Shown one piece after another: positions 10,332-21,559 of a stretch of 64,000 nucleotides of DNA; position 1 is the first letter of the stretch, and every line of letters begins with the position of its first letter. A program made the position numbers and the translations under genes. Under the pieces are notes generated by a model that saw nothing but the letters and a program-made list of their open reading frames with translations, made no database searches and was not told the DNA's origin. The stretch is from assembly GCA_014529385.2 (NCBI GenBank), contig CM043958.1:150422793-150486792 (forward strand), read 5' to 3'. The stretch is from Adiantum capillus-veneris (lineage: Eukaryota > Streptophyta > Polypodiopsida > Polypodiales > Pteridaceae).

Positions 10332-11300
10332 TTCTTTTTAAGAAGAAAAATGAAACTTTTTGTATGCGTATTGACTACAGGGCTTAGATCAATTGAAAGG
10401 GGCAAACATCTTTAGCAAAATTGACCTCAAATTGGGGTATTATCAAGTCAAAATGCTTGACCAGGATGTCTACAAAACTGCTTTCACAACACAAATAGGA
10501 GATAATGAATTTCTTATCATGCCCATTGGTCTAACGAATGGACCAACCACATTCACATGCATCATTGACCATCAAGATTTTGTGATTGTATTATTTGACG
10601 ACATTCTTGTATTCATTAAATTGGAACAAGAGCATAAAGAGCACTTTACACGTGTATTTGTGCTCTGCTTGCACACAACCACTTGTATCTGAATCATGAA
10701 AAGAGTTCATTTTTCTAATCTAAAATTGAATGTTTGGGACACATTGTATTGGGTAAGGGAATACATGTAGACCCCAAGAAAATTGAATCCATTCAATGTC
10801 ATGGCCTAAACCCAAAAATTTGCATAAACTTTGTTCTTTAAAGAAAAAATCTCCTTATGCACGGTCTGACTTGCAAGAAAGTTCCTTTAATGCACTCAAG
10901 AATACTTTGATAAATGCACTAGTACTGCAGTTACCTGATTTTGATCGACCATTCTTTGTTGTAGTCATTGATGCTAGTGGAAAAGGTATCGATGCAGTCC
11001 TTATATGAAAGATAACTATCCACTTGCTTTTGAAATTCATAAATTCAAACCTTCTGAATCAAAGTTCAATACATATGATAAACAATTGACTGCTATTGTA
11101 CATGCTTTGAAAATTTGGAAGCACTATTTAATGGGTGCTTCAAAATTGATCAACAAAGTATCAAGTACTTACTATCTCAATCCTAAATAGATGATAAACA
11201 TATTAAGTGGGCTACCTTCATTCAAAGTTTTCAACCCAGCATTCAATACCTAACCTGGTAAGGAAAATGTTGTAGCTGATGCTTTGAGTCACAGACCCTC
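10332..11300 (+). pseudogene. chromovirus reverse transcriptase palm and RNase H
   Basis: The RT frame interrupted at 6955 resumes with FFKKK.ETF and IDYRA, then LKGANIFSKIDLKLGYYQVK, AFTTQIGDNEFLIMPIGL and LFDDILVFI. Polymerase catalytic aspartates (first ID.K.GY, then DD) are visible. Residues between TFTC and IIDHQDF are missing relative to the family, an internal deletion. RNase H follows in pieces: ALVLQLPDFDRPF, VIDASGKGIDAVL, NTYDKQLTAIVHALKIWKHYL, and VVADALSH near 11275. Several stops and shifts make it inactive. Confidence 0.88.
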
Positions 11301-11469
11301 TTTTAAAAACCGATCAACCATTACGAGTACTTCATTTGATTCTATGCCTGACACTTATGGACAAGATGATGATTTCAAAACCACACGGTTGCATATGAGT
11401 GACAATTTTGTGCACACATTTTTGGAATACTATTCAAGAAAACTTTCTTTATTTCAAACAAAAATTGTG

Positions 11470-12540
11470 TGGAACTAAACCTTTTTGTATAATGATCATT
11501 AAAGAGTTGCACAAACCACCCTATGTTGGACATAGAAGATTTGCTGCTACTTTTCAATACTTATGTCGTGATTTCTATTAGCCTGCTATTAAAACTGATG
11601 TTACAAATTATGTTTCAACTTGTTTGATTTGTCAAAAGATCAAAGCAGCAACATGTAAGAAATTGGGACTTTTACACCTTCTCCCTATTCCTGAAAAACC
11701 TTGGGAACATATTTCAATGGATTTTGGTATAGGTTTTCCACTCACTGTTCACAAGCATGATATGATTTATTGACCATTTTTCTAAACAAGCATACTTCAT
11801 TCCTTGTAAGAAAACACTCACAACACATCAAGCTACACTTCTATTACTTAAAGCTATTTTTCTACATCATGGACTACCTAAAGTCATAATATCTGATCAA
11901 GATTCAAAATTTTATAGTGCTTTTTGGACTACTATTTTTGAAAATGTTTGAACTACACTTGATTTTACTTCTGCATTCCATCCTGAGTTTAACAATAAAA
12001 CCAAAGTCACTAATGGCACTATCATTGACTTGCTAAAAGCTTATGTTTCTTCTCAACCCAAGAAATGGGATGATCACCTGCATATTCTACAATTTTCATT
12101 AAACAACACACTCACTTTGCCACAGGTAATTTCCATTTGGAGTTGTGTATAATGACTCTCTTCCTACTCCTGCTTCGCGTATGTCTAATGTTGTGCCTGC
12201 CGTTGATGATTTTACTGCTAACTTTCATGATGTTTATGCAAGTGTGAATTCTTCCATTAAACATTCACAGGAACTTAAGCATGCTAATAAGCATTGCAAG
12301 GCACACCAGTTTAAGAAAGGTGATTATGTTATGCTTCGTATTGAAAAACAAAGAATCAAAAGTGTTGATAATAATGTTTTTGTTAAACTTGCTCCTCATT
12401 TTTTAGGTCCTTTCAAAATTTTTGTTCTTATCAATGATGTTTCATTCTGTGCAGACTTACCTTCACATTGGCACATTCACAATGCATTCCACATCAGCCT
12501 TTTAAGACCTTTCAAAGGACCCCTACCAACACACTGACAT
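11470..12540 (+). pseudogene. chromovirus integrase
   Basis: HHCC zinc domain: IIKELHKPPYVGHRR, then a YLCRDFY word and CLICQKIK near 11610. Catalytic core: KPWEHISMDF, HGLPKVIISDQDSKFYSAFW, and HPEFNNKTKVTN where intact enzymes have a T-E-R-V-N-type motif, so the glutamate of the DDE triad is lost. C-terminal domain in the open part 12145-12537: KGDYVMLRI, LAPHFLGPFKI, HIHNAFHISLLRPF. The enzyme would join cDNA to chromosomal DNA. Stops near 11580, 11772 and 11950 break it. Confidence 0.88.
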
Positions 12541-12760
12541 TTATGAGAATCCACCTTCACTTGGGGACCAAGAAGAACAACACATTCTTGTACAAATAGT
12601 CGATCATGAGACCACCACCACATGCACTAGCATGGTTTATAACCACTATCTTTTGACTTTAAAAGGCCACCCTAGAGAGGATGCCAAATGGAGGCTTGAA
12701 AAGTTTTTCCGCTTTCCAGACCTCGTCCACACCTTCCATCACTCACGGTCCAGTTGATTC
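12541..12760 (+). pseudogene. chromodomain at the integrase C-terminus
   Basis: After the integrase tail one reads ILVQIVDHETTT, then YLLTLKGHPREDAKWRLEKF and FPDLVHTFHH. This matches the chromodomain core of plant chromoviruses (YLVKWKG..P.DATWE). Such domains are thought to steer integration to particular chromatin. A stop separates it from the upstream integrase frame. Confidence 0.75.
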
Positions 12761-12789
12761 TTTATTGAGAAACTCAAGAAAACTGCTAT

Positions 12790-12804
12790 CCCTGGTGGGA
12801 GGGA
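12790..12804 (+). promoter_or_regulatory. polypurine tract of the chromovirus
   Basis: TGGTGGGAGGGA ends at the base before the 3' LTR. Confidence 0.8.
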
Positions 12805-13343
12805 TGTTACGAGACTGGGCTCCTTCCTATTGTATGTGGTTAATTGCAATTGGGATAGCTGGCTTAATAATTATTTCTGTGTTTTCTATTTGATTTTATA
12901 ATAGTGAGTTGATGATGATTTGTACATTGGAATTTTGCGTGTTAAAAAGGAGACAATGTCAAATAATAATCATCTCGGTCATTTTACCTTTGCACAATAT
13001 TTTAGACTTTTTATTCAATAAGCCACTATGGTCGCTTGTACATAGCTCTAGTGAGAACTCGCCCTTAGGGGACATGCAATAAGTGATGTGCTCCACTCAA
13101 GTAATAAAGGAGACTAGTTGTAAAAGAGAGGCCTCCAATTTTGGCACCTAGAACTTAAATAATAAATTAATACCAAACTCCACAAGAAGGAGTGCCATGG
13201 AGTTTGGGGCTTTGATTTTAGGCCTTTCTTGTGTAGATGCTCTCAATTTTCCCTTCCCTCTCTCTGATGCTATGGTGTGTTAAGTTGTGTACTCCCTAAT
13301 TATGTATACATCTCTTACACTTTGTCCTTGTCAATCTATTCTC

Positions 13344-13379
<36 letters not shown>

Positions 13380-13474
13380 ACTTGGATTTGGGAGAGAAGA
13401 TGATATGTTTATGGGTGAAGTCTGTGATGACTTGTTGAATTGTCCAAGCAATCAATCTTTCCTCTCTCTCAACA
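12805..13474 (+). repeat. 3' LTR of the chromovirus
   Basis: 670 bp from TGTTACGAGACTGGG to CTCAACA. The last 330 bp are matched by the truncated 5' LTR. It includes a (GT)n tract at about 13345-13375. Confidence 0.88.
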
Positions 13475-15175
13475 TCTATAGAACAAGTAACAATCTTTGG
13501 AATAGTCACTCTAGTTGGAGTTACTATAGTGCTCTCTAGTGTACTCGTCCTGTCGTGAATCTGGGCATTCATCTCCTTCATCTCAATCACTCTCAATCTC
13601 AACTGATCAACTGTGCTCTGAGGCAAAATCTGTCTATGTGATGGAGACTTGGGAGGTAGGGGAAGTGTGTCTAGAAAGTGTTTGTGGACTCTGTGTGGTC
13701 ATCACTATAGGATCATGGCCATACCATGGAGAATAGGACAATCCCATCATCAAGAAATATCTAGTACCATCCGTGTCCCTATAAATCCTATCGCAACAAT
13801 CTCCTACAAGATATATCATAACTCTCATGGCTGGCTCAAAACGGCTTGCGCTATGCTCCCGTCGATACCTACATCCACATTTATCAACATAAGACAATTC
13901 TTGCTCCAACCTATGTAATTGTACTATCCTAGGATGTACCTGGGTGTCTAAACAATAATCGGGATGTGCTCTATCTACAACATCATATGGGCTAATCGAC
14001 AGGGACATGTATGGGGCCTTGAGCTCATTAGTGAAGAATTGAGTCGAACCAAGATGACGTCTTTGAACTCTAAGTACCTGCTGTATCAAAGGGTCAATGT
14101 CATCCAAGAAGGTGCCTCTAGTGTAGGAATGTCCATCAAGGTCAACAAACCAAGGCATGATCCTCTATAACCTAATAAATGTAGCACAAGCTTAGTATGG
14201 TGATCTCTGCTCATCGTGGCAACTCTATCGTCATGTGGTACCTGTATGGTGTCTCTGGGTGGTGATCCATGTCTTGTCACCTTATCTGATGCATGTGATC
14301 TCGCAAGCTCTATGTCTAGTGTGCTCACAGTCTGTGGTGTGGTTTCTACATCCTCTCTAGTATGTGGTGTGGTCTCTACAAGATTTGTGTCTAGTGTGCT
14401 CACAGTCTATAATGTGGTCTCTATAGCCTCTCTAGAATGTTACTAGTCATAGTAACCTATGATGTGGATGTATATGTGCATGGTAACTCTGGCTGTGCAA
14501 TGGTAAGGCTTTGGCTCTTGCACTACATGTCTGTCCTTGCCTCTGCCATTATCTCATCAAAGGTCTATCTCATAGATGGTCTGGATGATGTGAATCCTGG
14601 AGATGATCTAAGTCGTGCTAGCTGTGCAGAGGGTCTTGTCATCAGATGTACTATAGGCTCAACAACACTACTCCGAGAAGGGGAATAGTGTAGTCCACAC
14701 AACAATGTATAGGTAGCCTCATCATAACCGCTCCTATAGGTACCCCGTAAGGAGCTTGGTGGGGTAGCACTCGTTGTGTCATAGGGAGGGTAGTCTCCAA
14801 ATGTAACTTTCTTCATCATGTACATCTCCGATCCTCATCTGCATACAATGGCCCAGTCTCAAATAGGTCTAAGGATACAGTCTATGGTAGCTCAAAGGTG
14901 TCTAGATGATCCTCACAAAGGGCTAACGTGATACGCTTTGGAATATCCTCCGTCATATGTCTATAAGATGTACCAAAACCATCAAGAAGGTGATCTAGCA
15001 AGGTCGGGTGTGCTTGGGTTCTAACCATCTGGAAACTATGTATCTGATAGTGTGTGGACAGAATCTGGATGTACCTAGGATGAGTGTCTACATGTATGTA
15101 TATAGGCAATCCATCTAACTCACCATGAACCCACAACAGTCTATCAAATATAGCCTCAGGATCCATGATAGCCAA
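13475..15175 (-). pseudogene. unfamiliar retroelement-borne ORF, broken
   Basis: Four open pieces in different minus frames appear to form one decayed coding region: 15175-14882 (starting MAIMDPEAIFDRLL), 14825-14565, 14403 onward, and 14158-13634 (MPWFVDLDGHSYTRG...), continuing to 13475 (DQLRLRVIEMKEMNAQ). The first piece has a helical-looking LLWVHGELDGL; the last is Arg/Tyr/Asp-rich with CGCRYRREH. The middle piece has 75-bp internal repeats encoding Thr/Glu-rich words. I do not recognise the protein. Position after a leader suggests a gag-like role, but no capsid or zinc motif supports that. Confidence 0.4.
14312..14445. repeat. 75-bp tandem repeat, two imperfect units
   Basis: GTCTAGTGTGCTCACAGTCT occurs at 14314 and 14389, each followed by a GTGGTCTCTA(C/T)A-type segment and CCTCTCTAG. 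Confidence 0.8.
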
Positions 15176-18100
15176 AATGTGTTAATCTAGATCAAATTTG
15201 TTGTCAAAGAGGTCTATATGCAAGTGCACTAGCTAGGGTGTGTAATTTGGCAATTGAATGCTAGCCAAGTGCTAAGCTGGGGCCACTGCATGTGAAAAAG
15301 CTCTAAAAATTGTCTCTCAGCCCTAGTCTCGATAAAAAAGCAATCAATGAATCAAATTGGACTCTAATCGTGTGTAAGCGTGTGAACAACGACTAAACTT
15401 GAACCAAGATCTCACATGTAAATGGGCTCTAAGTAGTGTAATTTGGTCAGTATCAAGGCCACAAACAAATCTCTATTGCAAATGGGGGTCAAATGTGGTC
15501 AGGCGTGGAGCCAAAATGGAAAAATGCGCGTGAACAGGCTCTAAAGCTGGTCAACTAGCCGAATGAAGACCAAAATCAAAATCTCTGTAAGAACACGGTC
15601 TATGCATGTAATCTGGCTCAAATCGGGTCAACTCTGGCATAATCGGGTAAAATCTCACAAAATCTAACTCTTTGGGCGTATCTAGTCTAAATGTGCCTAA
15701 TCGAGCATAATTCTGCGTGAACAGGGCGGGGTGTGGGATGCGCAAGTGAAGCAAGGAGAAGAAATATAAGAGAGAAAGTATAAAAAAAACGATTTTTGAA
15801 TGTTTATTTTAAAGAAACAAAACATAAATACAAAAATAAAAAAATACATAAAATAAAAAGTACAAAAATAAGAAGTAAAAAATGCTCCAAAGACAAAATA
15901 AAGAAATCAAATGCATTTTTTTAGTTTTTATAAAAATTTCTATGTTTTTGTTGAAGGGTTTTTAGTTGATTTTCTACTTTTTGGGTATTTTTTGGGGGTT
16001 TTTTCTATATTTTTTAACATTTTAATTTTATTTTTATTTTCTACTTTAAAAAAATTGGTGAGTTTTTTGTTTCTATTTGAATTTTTTTCAGTTTTGGTAA
16101 AATTCCTAATTTTTTGTAAAATTTTTATTTTCCTTTTTAGTTTTTATTTGATTTTTTCTTTTTATTATTTTTTGAATTTTATTTCCTCTTTTGAACTTTT
16201 GGAATTTATGGGTTTTTTTTCAAAATTTTGGGTTGTTATGAATGATGTTTAAAAAAATAAATTGCTAGTTTTTTTCTTTTAATTTCTAGACTTTTTGGCT
16301 ATTTTAAAAAGTAAATAAATAAATAAATACAAAATCAAATGAAATGGAAATGAGAAGAAATGAGGTGGAATAATAAAAAATGAAATTAAGTAAAACCTAC
16401 TAAAGTCAAAACACTTGCAGGTGGTCGGTCGGCGTTGATCGCGGATGGAGGGAAATGAGGCGCGCCAGAGGGGTGGGTCCTTAGCGCGTAGGGAGATTTG
16501 AAGGGAGAGCGTACAAGATTAGTGGAGGAGGGGGCACAATAGTGACACAAAGGGATAGAAGAAAGAGAGCCTTTTTTTCTGAATTTTTGGGGGGTTTTTT
16601 CCCTTGTAGGTGTGCGTGCACGTGGGCGTGAGTGTGTGTGTGTGTGTGTAAGCGTGTATGCAAGTGGGTGTGTGTGTTTACGGGTGGGTAGTGTGTGTGT
16701 GTGTGTGAGTGAGTGAATGAGTGTGTGTTATTTATATATATATTTAATTTTTAATTTTAATTTTCTTTTCGTTTTATTTTTCTTTTGATGTTTTGTTGTT
16801 TTGTTTTTTGTATATTTTTTTCTTTTGAAAATGCTTTTTTTCTTGGAGGGAAGTTCTTTTGGAATTTTTTTAAAAACAAAGAAAATAAAAGAAAAAAGTC
16901 AAATAGAAAATAGGTCAAAATAAAAATAAAGCCAAACTATAAGAAACATAGGGATAAAATAGGTTTAAAAAATAGAAATATTAAACAAAAAACTCATATA
17001 AAGGGAGACAGAGAGGGGAAGTGATGGAGTGTTGTGGGGTGTGTGTGTGTGTGTGTAATTTGTTTTTTTGAAAATTAGAAAACAATGCAAAAAGTTAAAA
17101 AATTTGGCCCGAGACTCAAAAATTACGCTAAAAATAAAAAATAGCAAAAAAAATTTGAGAAAATTCTTAGTCTTGCAAATCACGCACCAAATTCATAGTT
17201 TGTCTCAAGGTTTCTATTTTCATCATTTTGGATAATAATTAACAATTTTTAGACAATAAATTAGCAAAAAATAGCCAAAAAAATACCCTATTTTTTTCAA
17301 CCTTATGCAACCAATTCAGCTCAGTTTTAGTACTTGGCAATGTAATTACATCATCCAATCAATCAATCATCAATATGCCACTTAAATTTGAAATTTAACC
17401 CAATTTCGACCCAAAAATTTGTCTAATTGTTGACGCAATTAGAAAAAGTTTGCATATTGGCCCAACAATTACAATCAAATCAGCATTTGCAACATGTCAT
17501 TTTCATAGTAATTCAATCATTCGAATCAATTTGAAAGCGTGTAATTATGCACAGTTAACACACTTACAAGCTTACACACACATAATTCTGTCGCACTTTC
17601 GACAGCAGAACGACGCAATTCACATACGCAAAACTATTCACCATAATCAATTTGACAACCATAAACATCAAATTGCATCAAATCAATCGATTAACGTTAA
17701 CATTACCATACATTTGCACTCAATTTTGTGCACTTTGCCTACCCATAGGCACACACAAATACACACAAAATTGCACCAATTTTGATGTGCCTAATTTTCA
17801 ATTAAAACCTACACACAAATCAACAATTGAGTGAGTTATTGCACTCACATTTACGTCAAGAATTGCATCAAATTTCAACTCCAATGATGCCTACACAGAT
17901 GTGTGTATACATAGCAACTGGTTAACCGCGCAATTCACCTACACACGACCAATCACAAAAACCTTATGTATAACATCAAATTCATGAAAATTACACACAT
18001 TTTAGCAATGTAAACATATCCAATGCTTGATTTATCTATGCATTGCATTAAAATCACATGTAATTAGTGAGTAATTAGAGAGGATAATTAGTGAAAAATT

Positions 18101-18320
18101 TGTTATTTACACACTAAAAATCACTCAAATTCACATGAAATTTTTTCAATTTTTATTTCAAAAGAGTGATTTTCAAGCCTCTAAATAAGCATACACACAT
18201 GTTTAGCACACAAATTGTTGGTAGATTAGTCACAATTTAGTGATCATTTAGTGAAAATGAAGGGATTTTTTTACACCTAAACACTCAATCTTGTCAAAAA
18301 TCTCCTCTAGATAAGACTAC
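15176..18320. other. very AT-rich spacer with homopolymers and GT/CA tracts
   Basis: From about 15780 to 17300 the plus strand is dominated by T runs and A runs with (GT)n tracts at about 16630-16650, 16690-16708 and 17038-17058. From 17300 to 18300 it is rich in CACACA and AATTGCA words. No open frame here shows residue patterns of a protein; the longer ones are low-complexity Phe/Leu or Asn/Thr stretches. It would be the leader of the minus-strand element. Confidence 0.5.
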
Positions 18321-18342
18321 CATCCCCAAGAATGGTGCCAAA
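18321..18342 (-). promoter_or_regulatory. primer binding site, tRNA-Asp-like
   Basis: On the minus strand TTTGGCACCATTCTTGGGGA follows the LTR end. It resembles the TGGCGCCGTTGCCGGGGA site common in Tat/Athila-type plant gypsy elements, with several changes. Confidence 0.5.
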
Positions 18343-19136
18343 TGTTGGCTCCCTTGTAGCATAGCTCCAACAGATCAACAAAACCATCACTCCAAGGATG
18401 GTAGCGACCCGACTAGGGCATAGAAGCATCACACATAGGTGAGTGTTTGAGAGTAATGAGTAAGAAAAGAATGGAGAAATCATGAGAGCCCATCTAAATT
18501 AGAGAGAAGAGAGAGCTAATGAAAAGGATTAGTGTGTACACACGTTAAACCTTATGCTAATCACACATTGCTCTTCATTGCATTCCCTACCAATGCTTGT
18601 AAGAACATCCTAATCATGAGCTCATTCAAGCTCATGGGGTTACAATTAGGCCAATGCATGCACGAACCCTAATCTACACACTAATCTAATCATGCACACA
18701 ACACTATAATCAAACACACAATAAGTAGTCAAGTAATTAGAGGGCAATTAGTTCTTAACAGACACAAATCAAGACACTAATGCACAACTACAATGAAAAG
18801 CAAAGAGAGAAGCAATAGGACTCAACTTCACTACATGCTTAACCGGTTTGTGAAGAGAGTACATGCGCGGCTCCAAGCCTCCACCTCCATAGCCTCCTTC
18901 TTCCTCCTCCCTACTCTAGGTTTTATCTCAAAATGTTATCTCCCCTTTCACATGACCTACAATTCACTTATATGCATAGGGTTTTAATAATAAATGGTTG
19001 GCCGCCCAAGGCACATAAAGTAAAATAATAGATACAATCTGGAACTTATAAAGAGCCCGTGAACCTATACATGGTAAATGAAAAATATGCTCATAAAGAA
19101 GAGGCAAACAGCTGCTGGTGTTTGACGCTGCCAACA
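18343..19136 (-). repeat. putative single LTR
   Basis: On the plus strand it runs TGTTGGCTCC...GCTGCCAACA, giving TG/CA ends and a 6-bp terminal inverted repeat (TGTTGG/CCAACA). It lies next to the PBS-like sequence. No second copy is in the window, so the outer edge at 19136 is an inference from the terminal repeat. Confidence 0.5.
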
Positions 19137-19497
19137 TTAGATGCTTTATAAATACAACCTTCTTCTCAAGCTAGAGATTCTTGAACAAGCTCCACCACTG
19201 TACAAGAATGGAAGGAGGAACAACAAGTGAGAATTTGAGAAGCACAAGTAGAGCAAACCTTTGAAGCCTCAATCACAAAGATTACACAAACCATGTGAAG
19301 AGGTACCACAACAAACTGTGTTTCCACCATGTTGAAAGCCTCACTCTATCTTATTGCAAATATATCAAGAATCACAAACATCATTGTCAATCCGTGGGAT
19401 GTAGCTGACACGACTAGTACATGAAAGCTAAAAAAGGTTTTCAATCTCTTGCAAAACACAATCACTCCTATTCTACTTCAATTGCTACACTTAGTTG
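19137..19497. other. short spacer without recognised features
   Basis: About 360 bp between the putative LTR and the copia target site. I see nothing in it beyond unremarkable AT-rich sequence. Confidence 0.4.
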
Positions 19498-19502
19498 TAT
19501 GT

Positions 19503-19686
19503 TGTTAGGGTTGAGGCCAACTATCCAAGCACCCATCGCATTGATCGTACTAGCCTTATCTATTTTTTCATATCATATGGAGAAATAAGGAGAGGTGAGG
19601 GGTTAATCCTCATATGCTGAGCTCCACCAACACTATGTGTCTCTTCTTCTTCTTCCTCACACTTTGCATGCACCATGCACTCTATA
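19503..19686 (+). repeat. 5' LTR of copia
   Basis: 184 bp, TGTTAGGGTTGAGGCC...CCATGCACTCTATA; the terminal CA has become TA. Shares AAGGAGAGGTGAGGGGTTAA with the 3' LTR. Confidence 0.92.
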
Positions 19687-19688
19687 AG

Positions 19689-19700
19689 TGGTATCAATGC
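19689..19700 (+). promoter_or_regulatory. primer binding site, degenerate initiator tRNA-Met type
   Basis: TGGTATCAATGC, differing at two bases from TGGTATCAGAGC, sits two bases after the LTR. Confidence 0.75.
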
Positions 19701-20079
19701 TATGGTGACTTCTTCCTTCCCCATGCATGCACGAGCTTTAGAACAAGCTAAGGCTTGCAGCCTTCAATGAAGGACACAACAAATATTGTACACTATATAG
19801 AGCTTTTGCAGACTATGCAAAAGCTTGAACAAAGGAGCTTCAAAGTCCAAATCAAGCACATAGTAGTGAAGTGGAGAGCTCAAAGCAGGTGAAAGAGAGA
19901 GAAAGAGAGCTAAAATTTGCATTCATGTGTGTGCAATTTCAAGATTTTTTTTGATTTTGATTGTTACTACAACTTCTTTGTCATCTCAAGAGTATTTTCA
20001 ACAAGGACGCTAAGGTTTTACCCCCCTTTCAAAGCCGTTTATGCACTTAGAATCTCCATTTGAGCAGTGTGTCCACAAA

Positions 20080-21530
20080 TGGTATTAGATAAATCTTGAT
20101 GTGTTAATCAATAATGGACTTGCGGCACCATTAAAAGAGTGAAGAGAGGGTTTGTATACTGATGATTAGTGGGAGGATCTTGACGCTCATGCCATGGTGC
20201 TATGAGGTTGCATCTTGGTGATTCTATATTCTTCACAATTATGGACAATACCAATGCTAAAGAGCTATGAGATTCTTTATGCTCAACATGGGATGGTAAG
20301 AGTGCATCAAACAAAGTGTCTTTGATGAAGAAGCTTACGAGTCTCATTAGGAAAAGGTTGGACTCAAAAATGGGCCTTGTAAGAATTGTTGATGTGGCAT
20401 AGCTTTCAAAAAGTGGGGATCGGTAAATTTTTTGCAAATAAGATCCAAACTTGTCGGAGGTTGGATATTTAGAATCTACTCTTCAAATGCTATCTATTGA
20501 TATATTGCATGCATGTATCGGACATTGCCTTCATCTAGATCTAGAAAAAGGTGATTTTAGATTACCGTAACGGTAACAAAACCTGGCTGATTGAAAAAAA
20601 ATGGCATAACTTTCATAGAAGTCATCCAAACTTTTCGGACCTTGGCTCTTTAGAATCCATTTTTCAAGAACTTTCCAATGATAGGTCATATCATGGGATT
20701 CTAAGCAATATTTAGAGGGGTCTACCGGGTTGCTTTCTTTTGTACAACTTTGATGATGTGGCACTCTTAAAAGGCCCAAAAATGAGTTCAAAATTTTCCT
20801 AATGTAACATGAAAGAAGGTAGCATTGTTAGTTCACAATTGAATAATTTTAATAGTGTGTTTACTTAATTGACATCAAAAGGGGCTTAATTCTGATGAGG
20901 TTATGAAATTAAGGCCATTTTCTTGCTATGTTCTCCACCTACATCATAGAATACATTTAACACTACCATTAGTAACTCCACCTCTAAGGTCAAGCTTGTT
21001 TTGAGTGATGTTTACTTAATTGACATCAAAGGGGCTTAATTTTGATGAGGTTATGAAATTAAGGCCATTTTCTTGCTATGTTCTCCACCTACATCATGGA
21101 ACACATTTAACACTACCATTAGTAACTCCATCTCTAAGGGCAAGCTTGTTTTTAGTGATGTTACTAGAGCTTTGATCATGAAAGAGATTTGACATTAATC
21201 TCTTGAAAAGTTGGGCAAGGTGATGTGTGTATGGAAAGCGGAAGTAGCCAGAGAAACAATCAAAGGCATAGAGGTCATAGTCACACTCAATGTCATTCTC
21301 AAGATTTCAAGAATGCACGTTGCAAGAGCCATGGACATAACACAAGGAACATTAAATGCTACCATTGTCACAAGAATGAAAAATGAAAAAGTATTGTCGT
21401 TTATGGCAAAGAGAGAAGGGTAAAGACATTGTCATAAGTTCTTCCCCTCCTAAGAGCAATGTGAAAATAGAAGAGCTCAATTTCATTGAGTCTCCACACA
21501 TTGATGTTGTTCCTAACATGCCGTAGTTGT
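20080..21530 (+). pseudogene. gag: copia gag with zinc knuckle
   Basis: Capsid protein of a Ty1/copia element. Words in order: INNGLAAPLK, WEDLDAHAMV, SLMKKL-type residues near 20330, the usual UBN2 capsid order of plant copia elements, then after a duplicated stretch a nucleocapsid knuckle CYHCHKNEK..YC near 21358-21400 followed by GREKGK-like basic residues. The histidine of CCHC cannot be placed because of a stop. A 151-bp tandem duplication (20857-21160) disrupts the middle. Confidence 0.78.
20857..21162. repeat. 151-bp tandem duplication inside gag
   Basis: TTTACTTAATTGACATCAAA begins at 20860 and again at 21011. The two units differ at only a few bases (for example CATAGAATAC versus CATGGAACAC). 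The duplication arose after or late in the life of the element. Confidence 0.92.
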
Positions 21531-21559
21531 CAAACATACTAGGATTCTCTTCTAATTTG

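Larger units (their letters stand above)
3552..13474 (+). mobile_element. Ty3/gypsy chromovirus, decayed, 5'-truncated, with a nested copia
   Basis: An LTR retrotransposon in the order LTR - PBS - gag - PR - RT - RH - IN - chromodomain - PPT - LTR. The 3' LTR is complete (12805-13474), while the 5' LTR keeps only its last ~350 bp, so the left end has been lost. RT is interrupted by a complete 3.4-kb copia at 6956-10326. All coding segments carry frameshifts and stops. The right end cuts a minus-strand ORF at 13475, so this element inserted into the older element at 13475-19136. Confidence 0.88.
13475..19136 (-). mobile_element. minus-strand LTR element remnant with tRNA-Asp-like PBS and unfamiliar ORF
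   Basis: Read on the minus strand: a putative LTR (19136 to 18343) with TGTTGG...CCAACA ends, a PBS-like sequence, an AT-rich spacer of about 3.2 kb, then a broken ORF region (15175 to 13475) cut by the chromovirus insertion. No RT, IN or RNase H is visible, so it is either a non-autonomous large retrotransposon derivative or has lost its 3' part. Confidence 0.55.

Noticed and set aside
13345-13375. GT repeat as a possible telomeric or Z-DNA element
   Set aside because: It is a simple microsatellite at the same place in both chromovirus LTRs.
15911-16252. Open frame of 113 residues rich in Phe and Leu, resembling membrane segments
   Set aside because: It is translation of T-homopolymer-rich sequence without any other coding sign.
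20108-20791. Minus-strand open frames of 109 and 86 residues inside copia
   Set aside because: The plus strand here carries copia gag words (WEDLDAHAMV); the minus frames are antisense shadows.
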